Shown here piece after piece: positions 1 to 8,241 of a stretch of DNA of 64,000 bases. The stretch comes from Paenochrobactrum pullorum (GTDB taxonomy: Bacteria; Pseudomonadota; Alphaproteobacteria; Rhizobiales; Rhizobiaceae): positions 1 to 64,000 of the forward strand of contig NZ_JBHEEH010000006.1 in NCBI RefSeq assembly GCF_041929845.1, written 5' to 3'. Positions within the stretch are counted from its first letter, which is position 1. Each line of letters starts with the position of its first letter. The position numbers and the translations under genes are program-made. The notes beneath the pieces are model-generated. The model made no database searches, had not been told where the DNA came from, and saw only the letters and a program-made list of their open reading frames with translations.

Positions 1-314
1 GCTGTCTGCCGCTAGCAGCGCCGCCGCCCTCGTTGTTCGCCTTATAGGGCAACCAATCTAAAACTGTCAACGACAATCTTACAAAAATTACAATTTTCTT
101 TTCAACAGGGAAAACGAACAAAATTAACCAAATCGAAACACAAAACCATAACCAATCAAGGAATCGAAATACTGCGGATTATGAGGCTGATTTATACACT
201 CTATATATAGGGGACAAATTTCGGCCTTCAAGGGCGACCATATCAAGCTTTCCTTGCTTGCATCACGTTTTTTCACTAGGGGTGAAAAAACGATTTCAAT
301 CCGAGACCCATACC
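1..314. other. window edge, no confident gene
   Basis: The first 60 bases are GC-rich and unlike the AT-rich DNA that follows. One + frame runs open from the edge to a TAA at 59-61 and is rich in Ala and Val. The opposite strand is also open there, so it may be the end of a gene cut by the window, but I do not recognise it. Bases 62-314 hold only spurious ORFs and probably the promoter of the next gene. Confidence 0.3.
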
Positions 315-905
315 ATGCTGCGACGCCTTTATGACTGGACAATCTCTCTTGCTGCCAGAAAGTCAGCCGAATATTGGCTGGCGATCATCGCTTTTGTTGA
401 AAGCTCAGTCTTTTTGATTCCCGCCGATGTGCTTTTTCTGCCCATGGCACTGGCAAAACCGAATAAGGCATGGCGTTATGCGTTCATCGCCACCGTCGCA
501 TCCGTGCTGGGTGGCATAGCCGGATGGTTTTTAGGTCATTATGCTTATGAAGCGATCGCAAAACCTGTGCTCGAACTTTATGGCAAATTGGATTCGTTTG
601 AACATTTGCGTGGCACCACCAGTGCAGATACGATTCTGCTACTGCTGATCACATCCGGCCTTGCGCATTTACCGCCCATTAAAGTGGTAACGATTCTGTC
701 CGGTGCGGCAGGTGTAAATATCTGGCTTTTTATTGCGTCAGCGATTGTAGCGCGCGGTGCCCGTTTCTTTTTCCTCGCCTGGCTTTTAAAACGCTACGGT
801 GAACCTATTCGTGATTTTATCGAAAAACGTCTTGGAATGCTGGCTGGCCTTGCTGCTGCCATATTGATCGCACTTTTCTTCGCGGTAAAATATTTCCACG
901 CTTGA
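315..905 (+). CDS. YqaA/DedA-family membrane protein
   Basis: Predicted inner-membrane protein of 196 residues in the SNARE-associated (DedA/YqaA, VTT domain) family. Some family members act in lipid carrier recycling and membrane homeostasis; the exact role here is unknown. It has an amphipathic N-terminus with Trp and Arg, then hydrophobic segments at about 25-60, 100-150 and 165-190, including the family-typical F-x-P-x-D patch near residue 35. I chose the ATG at 315 because it gives the usual YqaA-like beginning; an in-frame TTG at 258 would add 19 unlikely residues. The next gene, dsbB, follows after 19 bases, so the two are probably cotranscribed. Confidence 0.8.
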   Translation: MLRRLYDWTISLAARKSAEYWLAIIAFVESSVFLIPADVLFLPMALAKPNKAWRYAFIATVASVLGGIAGWFLGHYAYEAIAKPVLELYGKLDSFEHLRGTTSADTILLLLITSGLAHLPPIKVVTILSGAAGVNIWLFIASAIVARGARFFFLAWLLKRYGEPIRDFIEKRLGMLAGLAAAILIALFFAVKYFHA

Positions 906-924
906 TAATTAAGAGTACAAAAAA

Positions 925-1458
925 ATGAGCCTCAGCCTTAAAGCACTCAATCATCCGCTGGATAAAATCCAGACCGCGACAGCTGCCATTTTGTTTATTG
1001 GCATGGCTGGCACAGTCGGTACAGCTTTGGCATTTGAACATTGGGGCGGTTTTATGCCGTGCAAATTGTGCCTTGAACAACGCACTCCTTATTATGTCGG
1101 CATCCCGCTGATGGCTGCCGCGTTTCTTTTCGCCAAAGCCAAGTGGTCACCTGTGCTGACCCGTGTGCTTTTGCTGATTGGCGCATTGCTGATGAGTTAC
1201 GGGTTGATGCTTGCAATTTTCCACACCGGCGTTGAGCTGAAATATTGGCCCGGCCCTGCTGATTGCAGCACCGCATCAATGTCAATCACCACTGAAGCTG
1301 GCAGTCTGCTTGGCAATATCAACAAGATCCGCCCTGCTGCCTGTGATGAAGCGGTCGGCCACTTTCTCGGCCTGTCATTTCCGGGTTGGAATATTGTAGC
1401 AAGCCTGCTTTTTGCGGTCATCGGTTTCTTTGGCGCGTTTTCTACCCGTAAAGCTTAA
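925..1458 (+). CDS. dsbB: disulfide bond formation protein DsbB
   Basis: Inner-membrane quinone reductase that reoxidises periplasmic DsbA, passing electrons to ubiquinone. The 177 residues contain four hydrophobic segments. The first active pair is the CKLC motif at Cys46 and Cys49, just after TM1. The second pair lies in the large periplasmic loop, at Cys114 (after YWPGPAD) and Cys140. Both pairs needed for the relay are therefore present, and length and topology fit the alphaproteobacterial DsbB family. It starts 19 bases after the YqaA gene, with a purine-rich AAGAG site. The convergent HNH gene ends only 6 bases downstream, leaving no room for a classic terminator. Confidence 0.93.
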   Translation: MSLSLKALNHPLDKIQTATAAILFIGMAGTVGTALAFEHWGGFMPCKLCLEQRTPYYVGIPLMAAAFLFAKAKWSPVLTRVLLLIGALLMSYGLMLAIFHTGVELKYWPGPADCSTASMSITTEAGSLLGNINKIRPAACDEAVGHFLGLSFPGWNIVASLLFAVIGFFGAFSTRKA

Positions 1459-1464
1459 ATTGAA

Positions 1465-2022
1465 CTAAGGCTCCAGCTCGGCATCCCAGTATAAAAAGTC
1501 GAGCCAACTTTGATGCACATGATTGGGCGGAAACATCCGCCCATTCGCATGCAATTGCTGCACACTCGGCTGATATGGTTTTTGACGCGGCCACATTTTG
1601 GCGGTAGCCGGCATCACGCCGCCTTTTCTGAAATTACAGGGCGAACAAGCCGCCACAATATTCTCCCATGTGGTTTCACCGCCATGGCAACGCGGAATAA
1701 CATGATCGAACGTCAATTCATGCGATGAGCCGCAATATTGGCACTCGAACTTATCGCGCAGGAAGACATTAAAGCGGGTGAAGGCTGGATAACGCGGCGG
1801 CTTCACATAAGATTTCAGGCAAATCACACTTGGCAAGCGCATGGAAAAGGAAGGCGATGCCACTTCATGTTCATATTCGGCAACGATATTGACCCGATCA
1901 AGAAACACTGCCTTGATCGCGTCCTGCCATGACCACAATGATAAAGGGTAATAGCTGAGCGGCCTGTAATCCGCATTCAGCACCAATGCCGGCAAGCCGT
2001 TGGGAGAAACAGCTATAGTCAA
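1465..2022 (-). CDS. HNH endonuclease
   Basis: Protein of 185 residues with an HNH nuclease fold in its second half. A CxxC knuckle (CQYC) near residue 95 is followed by FDHVIPR with the catalytic His, then an Asn, and a second CxxC (CSPC) near residue 130. The first half (ALVLNADYRPLS and following) is typical of the stand-alone McrA-like HNH proteins that are nearly universal in alphaproteobacteria and whose substrate is not established. The start is TTG at 2022, chosen because a perfect AGGAGG lies 6 bases upstream and no ATG fits. It is not linked to a methylase or mobile element, so it is probably a housekeeping gene rather than a restriction enzyme. Confidence 0.88.
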   Translation of the reverse strand: MTIAVSPNGLPALVLNADYRPLSYYPLSLWSWQDAIKAVFLDRVNIVAEYEHEVASPSFSMRLPSVICLKSYVKPPRYPAFTRFNVFLRDKFECQYCGSSHELTFDHVIPRCHGGETTWENIVAACSPCNFRKGGVMPATAKMWPRQKPYQPSVQQLHANGRMFPPNHVHQSWLDFLYWDAELEP

Positions 2023-2028
2023 GTAACA

Positions 2029-2034
2029 CCTCCT
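2029..2034 (-). promoter_or_regulatory. strong ribosome binding site for a TTG start
   Basis: Perfect AGGAGG on the minus strand, 6 bases before the TTG start of the HNH gene at 2022. It decides the start codon. Confidence 0.75.
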
Positions 2035-2259
2035 ACAGTTCTATCAAGCATTTGGCCATCGTGCTGAATGAAGCGTGATGGTTTACAAAAACGCGCAGAA
2101 ATAAAACGTAGAACGGCTCACGAAATACCACGGACTAAATAGGAACCGCCCCAGCAGAAACCTGAAGTGATAATGTAAGGCTGCTGTTACAGAAATGTGA
2201 AGCAAAAAACGAAAAAAGGCAGCAATCACGCACAGATATGTGGGTAAGTGATGTAAATC

Positions 2260-2934
2260 TCACATAACCGATAGAACGGGAGCGGCTTCTTTGCCTCTTG
2301 AAGCCGCATAATAAGCCCAGAATAAACGCGCCGCGATCCCGCGCCAAGGCGACCAAGCGCTGGCCAACAGGCTCAATTCTTTTGCACTGGGGCGGGTATC
2401 CAAACCAAATGCACGCGCCACGGCCTCCTGCAAGGCCACATCACCGGAGGGAAAAATATCGACATGCCCTTCGGCAAAAAGCAAATAAACTTCCGCCGTC
2501 CATGGGCCGATACCGTGAATGGCGGTAAGCTTAGCCATCGCTTCATCCACCGGTAATGCCGTTAAGGACGGCAAATCAAGCTGCCCTTCAATCAGTGCAT
2601 TTGATAAATGATGAAATGTCTTTTGCTTCGGGCGCGATAAACCGGTCAGTTTCCAAACGTCCGCCCCCTGCTCCAGATAGTTTTCCGGTGTCAACGGATC
2701 AATATGCTGCTTGAAACGCGTCCAGATTGCTGCTGCACTGGCAATGGAAACCTGTTGCCCCACAATGATTGAAGCCAGACTTTCAAACCCAGCCGGATTT
2801 CGACGTAAGGGCAGTTGCCCCGCATGATCACGAATAGATTGCAGTCGCGGGTCAAGCTGTAGCAAGGCTTCCAAACCTGCTTGCACATCTTCAATTGTAT
2901 CAATACGCAATTGTTTAAAAACCCCGCTTTTCAA
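2260..2934 (-). CDS. DNA-3-methyladenine glycosylase II (AlkA-type)
   Basis: Base-excision repair glycosylase of the HhH-GPD superfamily, removing alkylated purines from DNA. The 224 residues include the SIIVGQQVS segment typical of AlkA/MAG enzymes near residue 57, the hairpin LTAIHGIGPWTAE near residues 135-147, and the catalytic Asp in FPSGDVALQ about 20 residues later. Both starts, TTG at 2934 and TTG at 2910, are weak; the second would match the usual family N-terminus. About 240 bases without a gene separate its end from the HNH gene, which lies downstream on the same strand. Confidence 0.9.
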   Translation of the reverse strand: MKSGVFKQLRIDTIEDVQAGLEALLQLDPRLQSIRDHAGQLPLRRNPAGFESLASIIVGQQVSIASAAAIWTRFKQHIDPLTPENYLEQGADVWKLTGLSRPKQKTFHHLSNALIEGQLDLPSLTALPVDEAMAKLTAIHGIGPWTAEVYLLFAEGHVDIFPSGDVALQEAVARAFGLDTRPSAKELSLLASAWSPWRGIAARLFWAYYAASRGKEAAPVLSVM

Positions 2935-3115
2935 TGCAATGCCATACCATAACAGAGCAGAAACAGCACATCACTTATATATAGGTACGCTATTTATTCC
3001 ATAATGGCACAAATGATGTTCATCTATACCGTATTGACGAAAAGCTCCTGAAGCGCTTCAAGTGGTTAAGACTTTTTACAAGTTAAATCTTAGCATTGAT
3101 ATCGGAGAGCCTGTC

Positions 3116-5284
3116 ATGACCAATTATGTCGAGATTGAAAACCTGCGGGTTGCCCCTGCTCTGGCTGAATTCTTAGAAAAAGAAGCAATTGCAGGCACCA
3201 ATGTGTCCGTCGATGCTTTCTGGAAAGGTTTATCGGCCATCATTCATGATTTAGGCCCGAAAAACCGTAGCCTTTTGGCAAAACGCGATGAAATGCAGGC
3301 AAAAATCGACGCTTGGTATAAAGCCAATCGCGACAGAGCCTACACACAGGCCGAATATCAGGACTTCCTGAAAGAGATCGGCTATCTTTTGCCGGAAGGC
3401 GAGGATTTCAAAGTTTCAACCAGCAATGTTGATCCGGAAATTGCCGAACTGGCAGGCCCACAGCTGGTTGTGCCGGTGATGAACGCCCGTTATGCGCTCA
3501 ATGCCGCCAATGCGCGTTGGGGTTCGCTCTATGATGCGCTTTATGGCACCGATGCAATTTCGGAAGATGACGGCGCAGAAAAATCCGGCGGCTATAATCC
3601 AAAGCGCGGCGCCAAAGTTATTGCATGGGCAAAAAACTTCCTCGACCAGAGCACCCCGCTTGCTCAAGGCAAATGGGCTGATGTTACCGCTTTAAGTATT
3701 AAAGACGGCAAACTTGTTGTCACCACATCTGCCGGTGAAACCGGTTTGACAGATGCCAGCCAGTTCAAAGGTTATAATGGTGATGCTTCAAGCCCATCAT
3801 CCGTGCTAGTTGCCAAAAATGGTATGCATGCCGATATCATCATCAATGCAGACCATCCGATCGGCAAAACCGATCCGGCACATATTGCCGATGTAGTGCT
3901 TGAATCAGCGCTGAGCACCATTCAGGATTGCGAAGATTCCATTGCTGCGGTTGATGCCGAAGATAAAGTGACCGTTTATCGCAACTGGCTCGGCCTGATG
4001 AACGGCAAACTGGAAGAAAGCTTCGAAAAAGGCGGCAAGACAGTCACCCGCCGTCTCAATGCCGACCGCACATATACTGCTCCTGATGGTTCCGCACTCA
4101 CCTTGCCAGGTCGCTCGATGATGCTGGTGCGCAATGTTGGTCACCTGATGACCAATCCGGCCATTCTTGACAGCCAAGGCAACGAAGTGCCGGAAGGCAT
4201 CATGGATGCAGCCTTCACCGGCTTGATTGCACTGCATGATGTGGGGCCAAATGGTCGTCACATGAACTCGCGCGCCGGTTCGGTTTATATTGTTAAGCCG
4301 AAAATGCACGGACCTGAAGAAGTGGCTTTTGCCAGCGAACTTTTCACCCGCACCGAAGAAATGCTCGGCATAAAGCCGAACACTCTCAAAATGGGTGTCA
4401 TGGACGAAGAACGCCGCACCACCATCAATCTCAAAGAGTGCATCCGCGCAGCCAAAGACCGCGTTGTTTTCATCAATACCGGCTTCCTTGATCGCACCGG
4501 CGATGAAATGCACACTTCGATGGAAGCAGGCCCGATGATCCGCAAGGGCGACATGAAACAGTCTGCATGGATTGCTGCCTATGAAGCCTCCAACGTTGAT
4601 ATCGGGTTGGCCTGTGGTCTTTCGGGTCACGCGCAGATTGGTAAAGGCATGTGGGCCATGCCGGATCTGATGGCTGAAATGCTGGTGCAGAAAATCGGCC
4701 ATCCAAAAGCCGGCGCCACCACCGCTTGGGTTCCCTCCCCGACCGCTGCAACCCTTCACGCCACCCATTATCACACTGTTGATGTGGCAGCCGTACAAGA
4801 AGAGTTGAAAAAGCGCCCGCGCGCGAAGCTGGAAGACATTCTGTCCGTGCCTGTCGCTACCCGTCCAAACTGGACACCGGAAGATATTCAGGCCGAAATC
4901 GACAATAATGCCCAAGGTATTTTGGGTTATGTTGTACGCTGGGTTGATCAGGGCGTTGGCTGTTCCAAAGTGCCGGATATCAACAATGTCGGCTTGATGG
5001 AAGACCGTGCGACATTGCGTATTTCAGCACAGCACATTGCCAACTGGCTGCATCATAATATTGTCACTGAAGAACAAGTAATGGAAACCATGAAACGCAT
5101 GGCTGCCATCGTTGACAAGCAAAACGCGGGCGATCCGCTTTACCGCCCGATGGCGCCTGACTACGATAAGTCGATCGCTTTTCAGGCCGCTTGTGATCTC
5201 GTGTTCAAAGGACGTGAGCAGCCAAACGGCTACACTGAGCCAGTTCTGCATGCCCGTCGTCTGGAGCTTAAAGCCGCAAGCTAA
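3116..5284 (+). CDS. glcB: malate synthase G
   Basis: Condenses glyoxylate with acetyl-CoA to malate in the cytoplasm. The 722 residues equal the usual length of isoform G. Visible signatures are DCEDSIAAVD, the SMMLVRNVGH segment with the catalytic Arg, the block from GRHMNSRAGS to VKPKMHGP, and MEDRATLRISAQ near the C-terminus with the catalytic Asp. The ATG at 3116 has GGAGAG 7 bases upstream; an upstream in-frame GTG at 3062 lacks a site. It stands alone and is followed by a strong terminator. No isocitrate lyase is in view, so glyoxylate may come from glycolate or an unlinked aceA. Confidence 0.97.
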   Translation: MTNYVEIENLRVAPALAEFLEKEAIAGTNVSVDAFWKGLSAIIHDLGPKNRSLLAKRDEMQAKIDAWYKANRDRAYTQAEYQDFLKEIGYLLPEGEDFKVSTSNVDPEIAELAGPQLVVPVMNARYALNAANARWGSLYDALYGTDAISEDDGAEKSGGYNPKRGAKVIAWAKNFLDQSTPLAQGKWADVTALSIKDGKLVVTTSAGETGLTDASQFKGYNGDASSPSSVLVAKNGMHADIIINADHPIGKTDPAHIADVVLESALSTIQDCEDSIAAVDAEDKVTVYRNWLGLMNGKLEESFEKGGKTVTRRLNADRTYTAPDGSALTLPGRSMMLVRNVGHLMTNPAILDSQGNEVPEGIMDAAFTGLIALHDVGPNGRHMNSRAGSVYIVKPKMHGPEEVAFASELFTRTEEMLGIKPNTLKMGVMDEERRTTINLKECIRAAKDRVVFINTGFLDRTGDEMHTSMEAGPMIRKGDMKQSAWIAAYEASNVDIGLACGLSGHAQIGKGMWAMPDLMAEMLVQKIGHPKAGATTAWVPSPTAATLHATHYHTVDVAAVQEELKKRPRAKLEDILSVPVATRPNWTPEDIQAEIDNNAQGILGYVVRWVDQGVGCSKVPDINNVGLMEDRATLRISAQHIANWLHHNIVTEEQVMETMKRMAAIVDKQNAGDPLYRPMAPDYDKSIAFQAACDLVFKGREQPNGYTEPVLHARRLELKAAS

Positions 5285-5307
5285 TTGTTGATGCAGAATT
5301 AAAACTG

Positions 5308-5346
5308 AAAAGTCCGGAAACGTGTGTTTTCGGACTTTTTCTTTTT
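5308..5346 (+). terminator. intrinsic terminator of glcB
   Basis: Inverted repeat AAAGTCCGGAAA / TTTTCGGACTTT with a short loop and a following T-run, 24 bases after the glcB stop. Confidence 0.85.
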
Positions 5347-5391
5347 CTGTTTTGAAAATGTCCAAATGCCAAAGGCAACCCTCATCAAGAA

Positions 5392-5420
5392 TTGACATCA
5401 CGACGAACAATCACTAGTTT
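5392..5420 (+). promoter_or_regulatory. putative mbfA promoter
   Basis: A consensus -35 TTGACA at 5392-5397 is followed after 17 bases by TAGTTT at 5415-5420 as a weak -10, with TTAGAAT as an alternative. The -10 lies inside the ICE box, as expected for repression by steric block. Confidence 0.5.
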
Positions 5421-5436
5421 AGAATTATTCTAAACT
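5416..5436. promoter_or_regulatory. ICE box (Irr operator) of mbfA
   Basis: Perfect 21-base palindrome: AGTTTAGAA, three bases TTA, then TTCTAAACT. It contains the canonical iron control element TTTAGAA-N3-TTCTAAA bound by the haem-responsive regulator Irr in Rhizobiales. It ends 11 bases before the mbfA start. Irr itself is not encoded in this window. Confidence 0.85.
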
Positions 5437-5447
5437 GTAGGTATATT

Positions 5448-6431
5448 ATGTTTTCACGTTTTCTCCGCCCATCCCGTCGTTCATTCAGCTCGCTCTCCGA
5501 ACAGGAAATTTTGGCACTCGCCATTTCATCAGAAGAAGATGACGCGCGCATCTATCAGGCTTATGCCGATGGTTTGCGGGAAGAGTTTCCACAATCGGCC
5601 AAGATTTTTGAACAAATGGCAGAAGAAGAACATGGCCATCGCGACAGTTTGATCGAGCAACATCGTCGCCGGTTTGGCGAACATATTCCGCTCATCCGTC
5701 GCGAACATGTCAGTGGCTATTATGACCGCAAACCTGATTGGCTGGTGCGCCCACTCGGCATTGAAAAAGTGCGCGCAATGGCAACACAGATGGAAGAGCA
5801 AGCCTACCGCTTTTACATTGAAGCCGCCAAAAATGTGACCGATGCAAGCACCCGTAAATTGCTGGGTGACTTGGCGCAGGATGAGAAAAAGCACGAACAT
5901 CGTGCCATTGAGCTGGAATCAGAACTCACCCCGACAAACGTTCAGGATGAAGAACAAGCAGCAGAGCGCAAGCAACTGATCCTGACCTATATCCAGCCCG
6001 GTCTTGCTGGCTTGATGGATGGCTCGGTTTCAACTCTGGCACCGATTTTTGCTGCCGCTTTTGCCACCCAAGACACATGGCAAACTTTCCTCATCGGCTT
6101 ATCTGCTTCTGTCGGTGCAGGTATTTCAATGGGCTTTACCGAAGCTGCCCACGATGATGGTAAATTATCAGGTCGTGGTTCACCGATCAAACGCGGTCTT
6201 GCCAGCGGTATCATGACCACCATCGGTGGTCTTGGCCATGCGCTGCCATATCTGATTACCGATTTCTGGACAGCGACTTATCTCGCCATCTTCATCGTCT
6301 TTATTGAACTGTGGGCGATTGCCTATATTCAGAAGCGCTATATGGAAACACCGTTCTTGCGCGCAGCTTTTCAGGTGGTGCTTGGCGGCGCACTCGTTTT
6401 CGCCGCCGGTGTTTTGATTGGTTCGGCTTAA
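5448..6431 (+). CDS. mbfA: membrane-bound ferritin / iron exporter MbfA
   Basis: Fusion of an N-terminal ferritin-like (rubrerythrin/Er-VIT) domain and a C-terminal VIT1/CCC1-type membrane domain, 327 residues. The di-iron ligand helices show as ALAISSEEDDARIY, MAEEEHGHRD, QMEEQAYRFY and DEKKHEH between residues 20 and 150. The membrane part begins at YIQPGLAGLMDGSVS near residue 185 and has about five hydrophobic segments. In Agrobacterium and Bradyrhizobium, MbfA exports iron and protects against iron and peroxide stress under Irr repression; the ICE box over this promoter fits that exactly. The divalent-metal signature SMGFTEAAHDDG is present. The gene ends 3 bases before a convergent amidotransferase gene. 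Confidence 0.94.
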   Translation: MFSRFLRPSRRSFSSLSEQEILALAISSEEDDARIYQAYADGLREEFPQSAKIFEQMAEEEHGHRDSLIEQHRRRFGEHIPLIRREHVSGYYDRKPDWLVRPLGIEKVRAMATQMEEQAYRFYIEAAKNVTDASTRKLLGDLAQDEKKHEHRAIELESELTPTNVQDEEQAAERKQLILTYIQPGLAGLMDGSVSTLAPIFAAAFATQDTWQTFLIGLSASVGAGISMGFTEAAHDDGKLSGRGSPIKRGLASGIMTTIGGLGHALPYLITDFWTATYLAIFIVFIELWAIAYIQKRYMETPFLRAAFQVVLGGALVFAAGVLIGSA

Positions 6432-6434
6432 AAA

Positions 6435-7232
6435 TTAAGCGGTTTTGGCCAAAATATCAGATGCAAACGAACGTATAACAATCTGTTCATTGGGCGTTAC
6501 AGTCAAAAAACTATTGGCGGGTACCGCAATCCAGTTATCCGCCTCATCATCCAAAGGCTCCGACACCACGCACATACCCGACACAGCCGACAGCGCTTTG
6601 GTGTAAAGTGAGGGCGCATATTTATCTGTTGCATAGCGCACGGCATAAAGCTGATTACCGTCGGAAAAAGCGGCTGTCAGACGCAAAAACGGCGGAACAT
6701 CAGCTTTTTGAGCTTCCTCGACAATCAGATTGACGGTTGTTTGTAAGGCTATCATCGGATGTCGATCAAGGCCATATTCCTGCATCAGCAGAAAAATCAG
6801 TTCCGAATCTGTTGTTCCGTGCTTGAGCTTATAAACATCATCGGACAAATGCGCTTCCAACCGGCGGCGCAAATGATCAAAATTCCCGATCTGGCCATTA
6901 TGCATGAAGCTCCAGCGACCCGACACAAACGGATGACAATTGGAACGGTTTGTCAATCCGCCGGTTGATGCACGCACATGGGCTAAAAACAACCGCGAAC
7001 GGATTTGACGGGAAATGCTCTTTAAATTCTGATCCGACCATGCCGGCAAAATATCACGATAGAGACCCGGCTCAATGCGATTGCCATACCAAGCCACCCC
7101 GAAACCATCTCCATTGGTGCGGGTTTTTGCCTGCGTTGCTTCATGACTTTGCGCAATCAGCGAATGGCAGGGCGATGCAATAATATCTTCCAGATAGACT
7201 TCAGGTCCAAGATAAGCAGCCCAACGGCACAT
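6435..7232 (-). CDS. class II glutamine amidotransferase
   Basis: Protein of 265 residues beginning MCRWAAYLGP, so Cys2 becomes the N-terminal nucleophile of an Ntn-type glutaminase after Met removal. Further family residues are NGDGFGVAWYG near 40-50, FLAHVRASTGG near 80-90, SFMHNGQIGNF near 108-118 and GTTDSELIF near 140. It belongs to the YafJ/EgtC-like group. EgtC acts in ergothioneine synthesis, but no egt genes are nearby, so the acceptor substrate is unknown and YafJ-like is the safer call. It is transcribed alone toward mbfA. Confidence 0.87.
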   Translation of the reverse strand: MCRWAAYLGPEVYLEDIIASPCHSLIAQSHEATQAKTRTNGDGFGVAWYGNRIEPGLYRDILPAWSDQNLKSISRQIRSRLFLAHVRASTGGLTNRSNCHPFVSGRWSFMHNGQIGNFDHLRRRLEAHLSDDVYKLKHGTTDSELIFLLMQEYGLDRHPMIALQTTVNLIVEEAQKADVPPFLRLTAAFSDGNQLYAVRYATDKYAPSLYTKALSAVSGMCVVSEPLDDEADNWIAVPANSFLTVTPNEQIVIRSFASDILAKTA

Positions 7233-7508
7233 TGATTTGATCCAGATTAAAGCACATCTATAAGATCATGCTTCGCACAAAACGCCAAGCCCCATGATTT
7301 ATAAGGATTGAAAAGGCGCTCGGCATGATCTGACGTCAGAATTTCCAGACAAAAATGGCAAAAATAATGTAAATTCAGGTCAAGAAAAAATTAAGATGAA
7401 AAAAGTTCTGGGCTTTCTTCACCTCGCGCGTCTTTCTGATATAAGTTTAGCGCTATATACGTTATGAGCGACCTCAAGTTCATCTCCTTTGATGGAAAGG
7501 CCTCCCCC

Positions 7509-7991
7509 ATGACCAATTCTACCTCCACCACCGCGTCGCAGCCGACGCTCAATATTATTCGCCTTGAAAGCGCCGTCGGCCTTGATCTGCCAAGCTATGA
7601 AACAAGCGGTTCGGCAGGTATGGATATCCGTGCAGCCGTGCCGACCGATCGCCAGATCGTGTTGTTGCCTGGTCGTCGCGCTTTGGTGCCAACCGGTCTC
7701 GTTTTTGAAATTCCGGAAGGCTATGAAGTGCAGATTCGTCCGCGTTCCGGTCTCGCCTTTAAACACGGTATCACCTGCCTCAACACCCCTGGCACCATTG
7801 ATTCCGACTATCGCGGCGAAATTAAAATCCTGCTGATCAACCTTGGTGATGATGATTTCCGCATTGAACGTGGCATGCGTATTGCACAGGCCGTTTTTGC
7901 GCCCGTCATCCAGCCGAAAATCGTCGAAAAAACCACTGTCAGCGAAACAGGGCGTGGCGCAAACGGCTTTGGTTCAACCGGTACCGCCTGA
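7509..7991 (+). CDS. dut: deoxyuridine 5'-triphosphate nucleotidohydrolase
   Basis: Trimeric dUTPase, hydrolysing dUTP to dUMP and pyrophosphate to supply thymidylate synthesis and keep uracil out of DNA. All five motifs appear in 160 residues: SAGMDIRAA, RPRSGLAFKHG, LNTPGTIDSDYRGEI with the catalytic Asp, RGMRIAQAVF, and the C-terminal Gly-rich arm GRGANGFGSTG. The ATG at 7509 is preferred over one at 7464 because GGAAAGG precedes it and homologues begin there. A strong terminator follows, so it is monocistronic. Confidence 0.96.
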   Translation: MTNSTSTTASQPTLNIIRLESAVGLDLPSYETSGSAGMDIRAAVPTDRQIVLLPGRRALVPTGLVFEIPEGYEVQIRPRSGLAFKHGITCLNTPGTIDSDYRGEIKILLINLGDDDFRIERGMRIAQAVFAPVIQPKIVEKTTVSETGRGANGFGSTGTA

Positions 7992-8006
7992 TTACAATAA
8001 AATAAA

Positions 8007-8046
8007 AACACCGGAAAAAGCTTTATTTTGCCATTTTTCCGGTGTT
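8007..8046 (+). terminator. terminator of dut
   Basis: Perfect 13-base stem AACACCGGAAAAA / TTTTTCCGGTGTT beginning 16 bases after the dut stop. Confidence 0.85.
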
Positions 8047-8241
8047 TCGCCTTTAAAATCTACATTAATTATATTTAAACTTAAGTTCACAATTCAATTT
8101 CCACCAATTAAATCAATAAATTAACAAAATTCGCATCCAAGGTGTGCCAAAAGCTCATATTTGCAACATATGCAGAACCCTCTAATAGCCATTATCTCTG
8201 CTATGAAGCGATTTCAATATCCATAAGGTTATTTCTACCCG

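Noticed and set aside
1465..2022. Restriction or homing nuclease
   Set aside because: The HNH protein lacks a partner methylase, intron or mobile element, and its family is nearly universal in alphaproteobacteria.
3905..4915. 336-residue open frame antisense to glcB
   Set aside because: It lies wholly within glcB on the other strand, has low-complexity His/Phe/Gly composition from mirrored codons, and matches no family.
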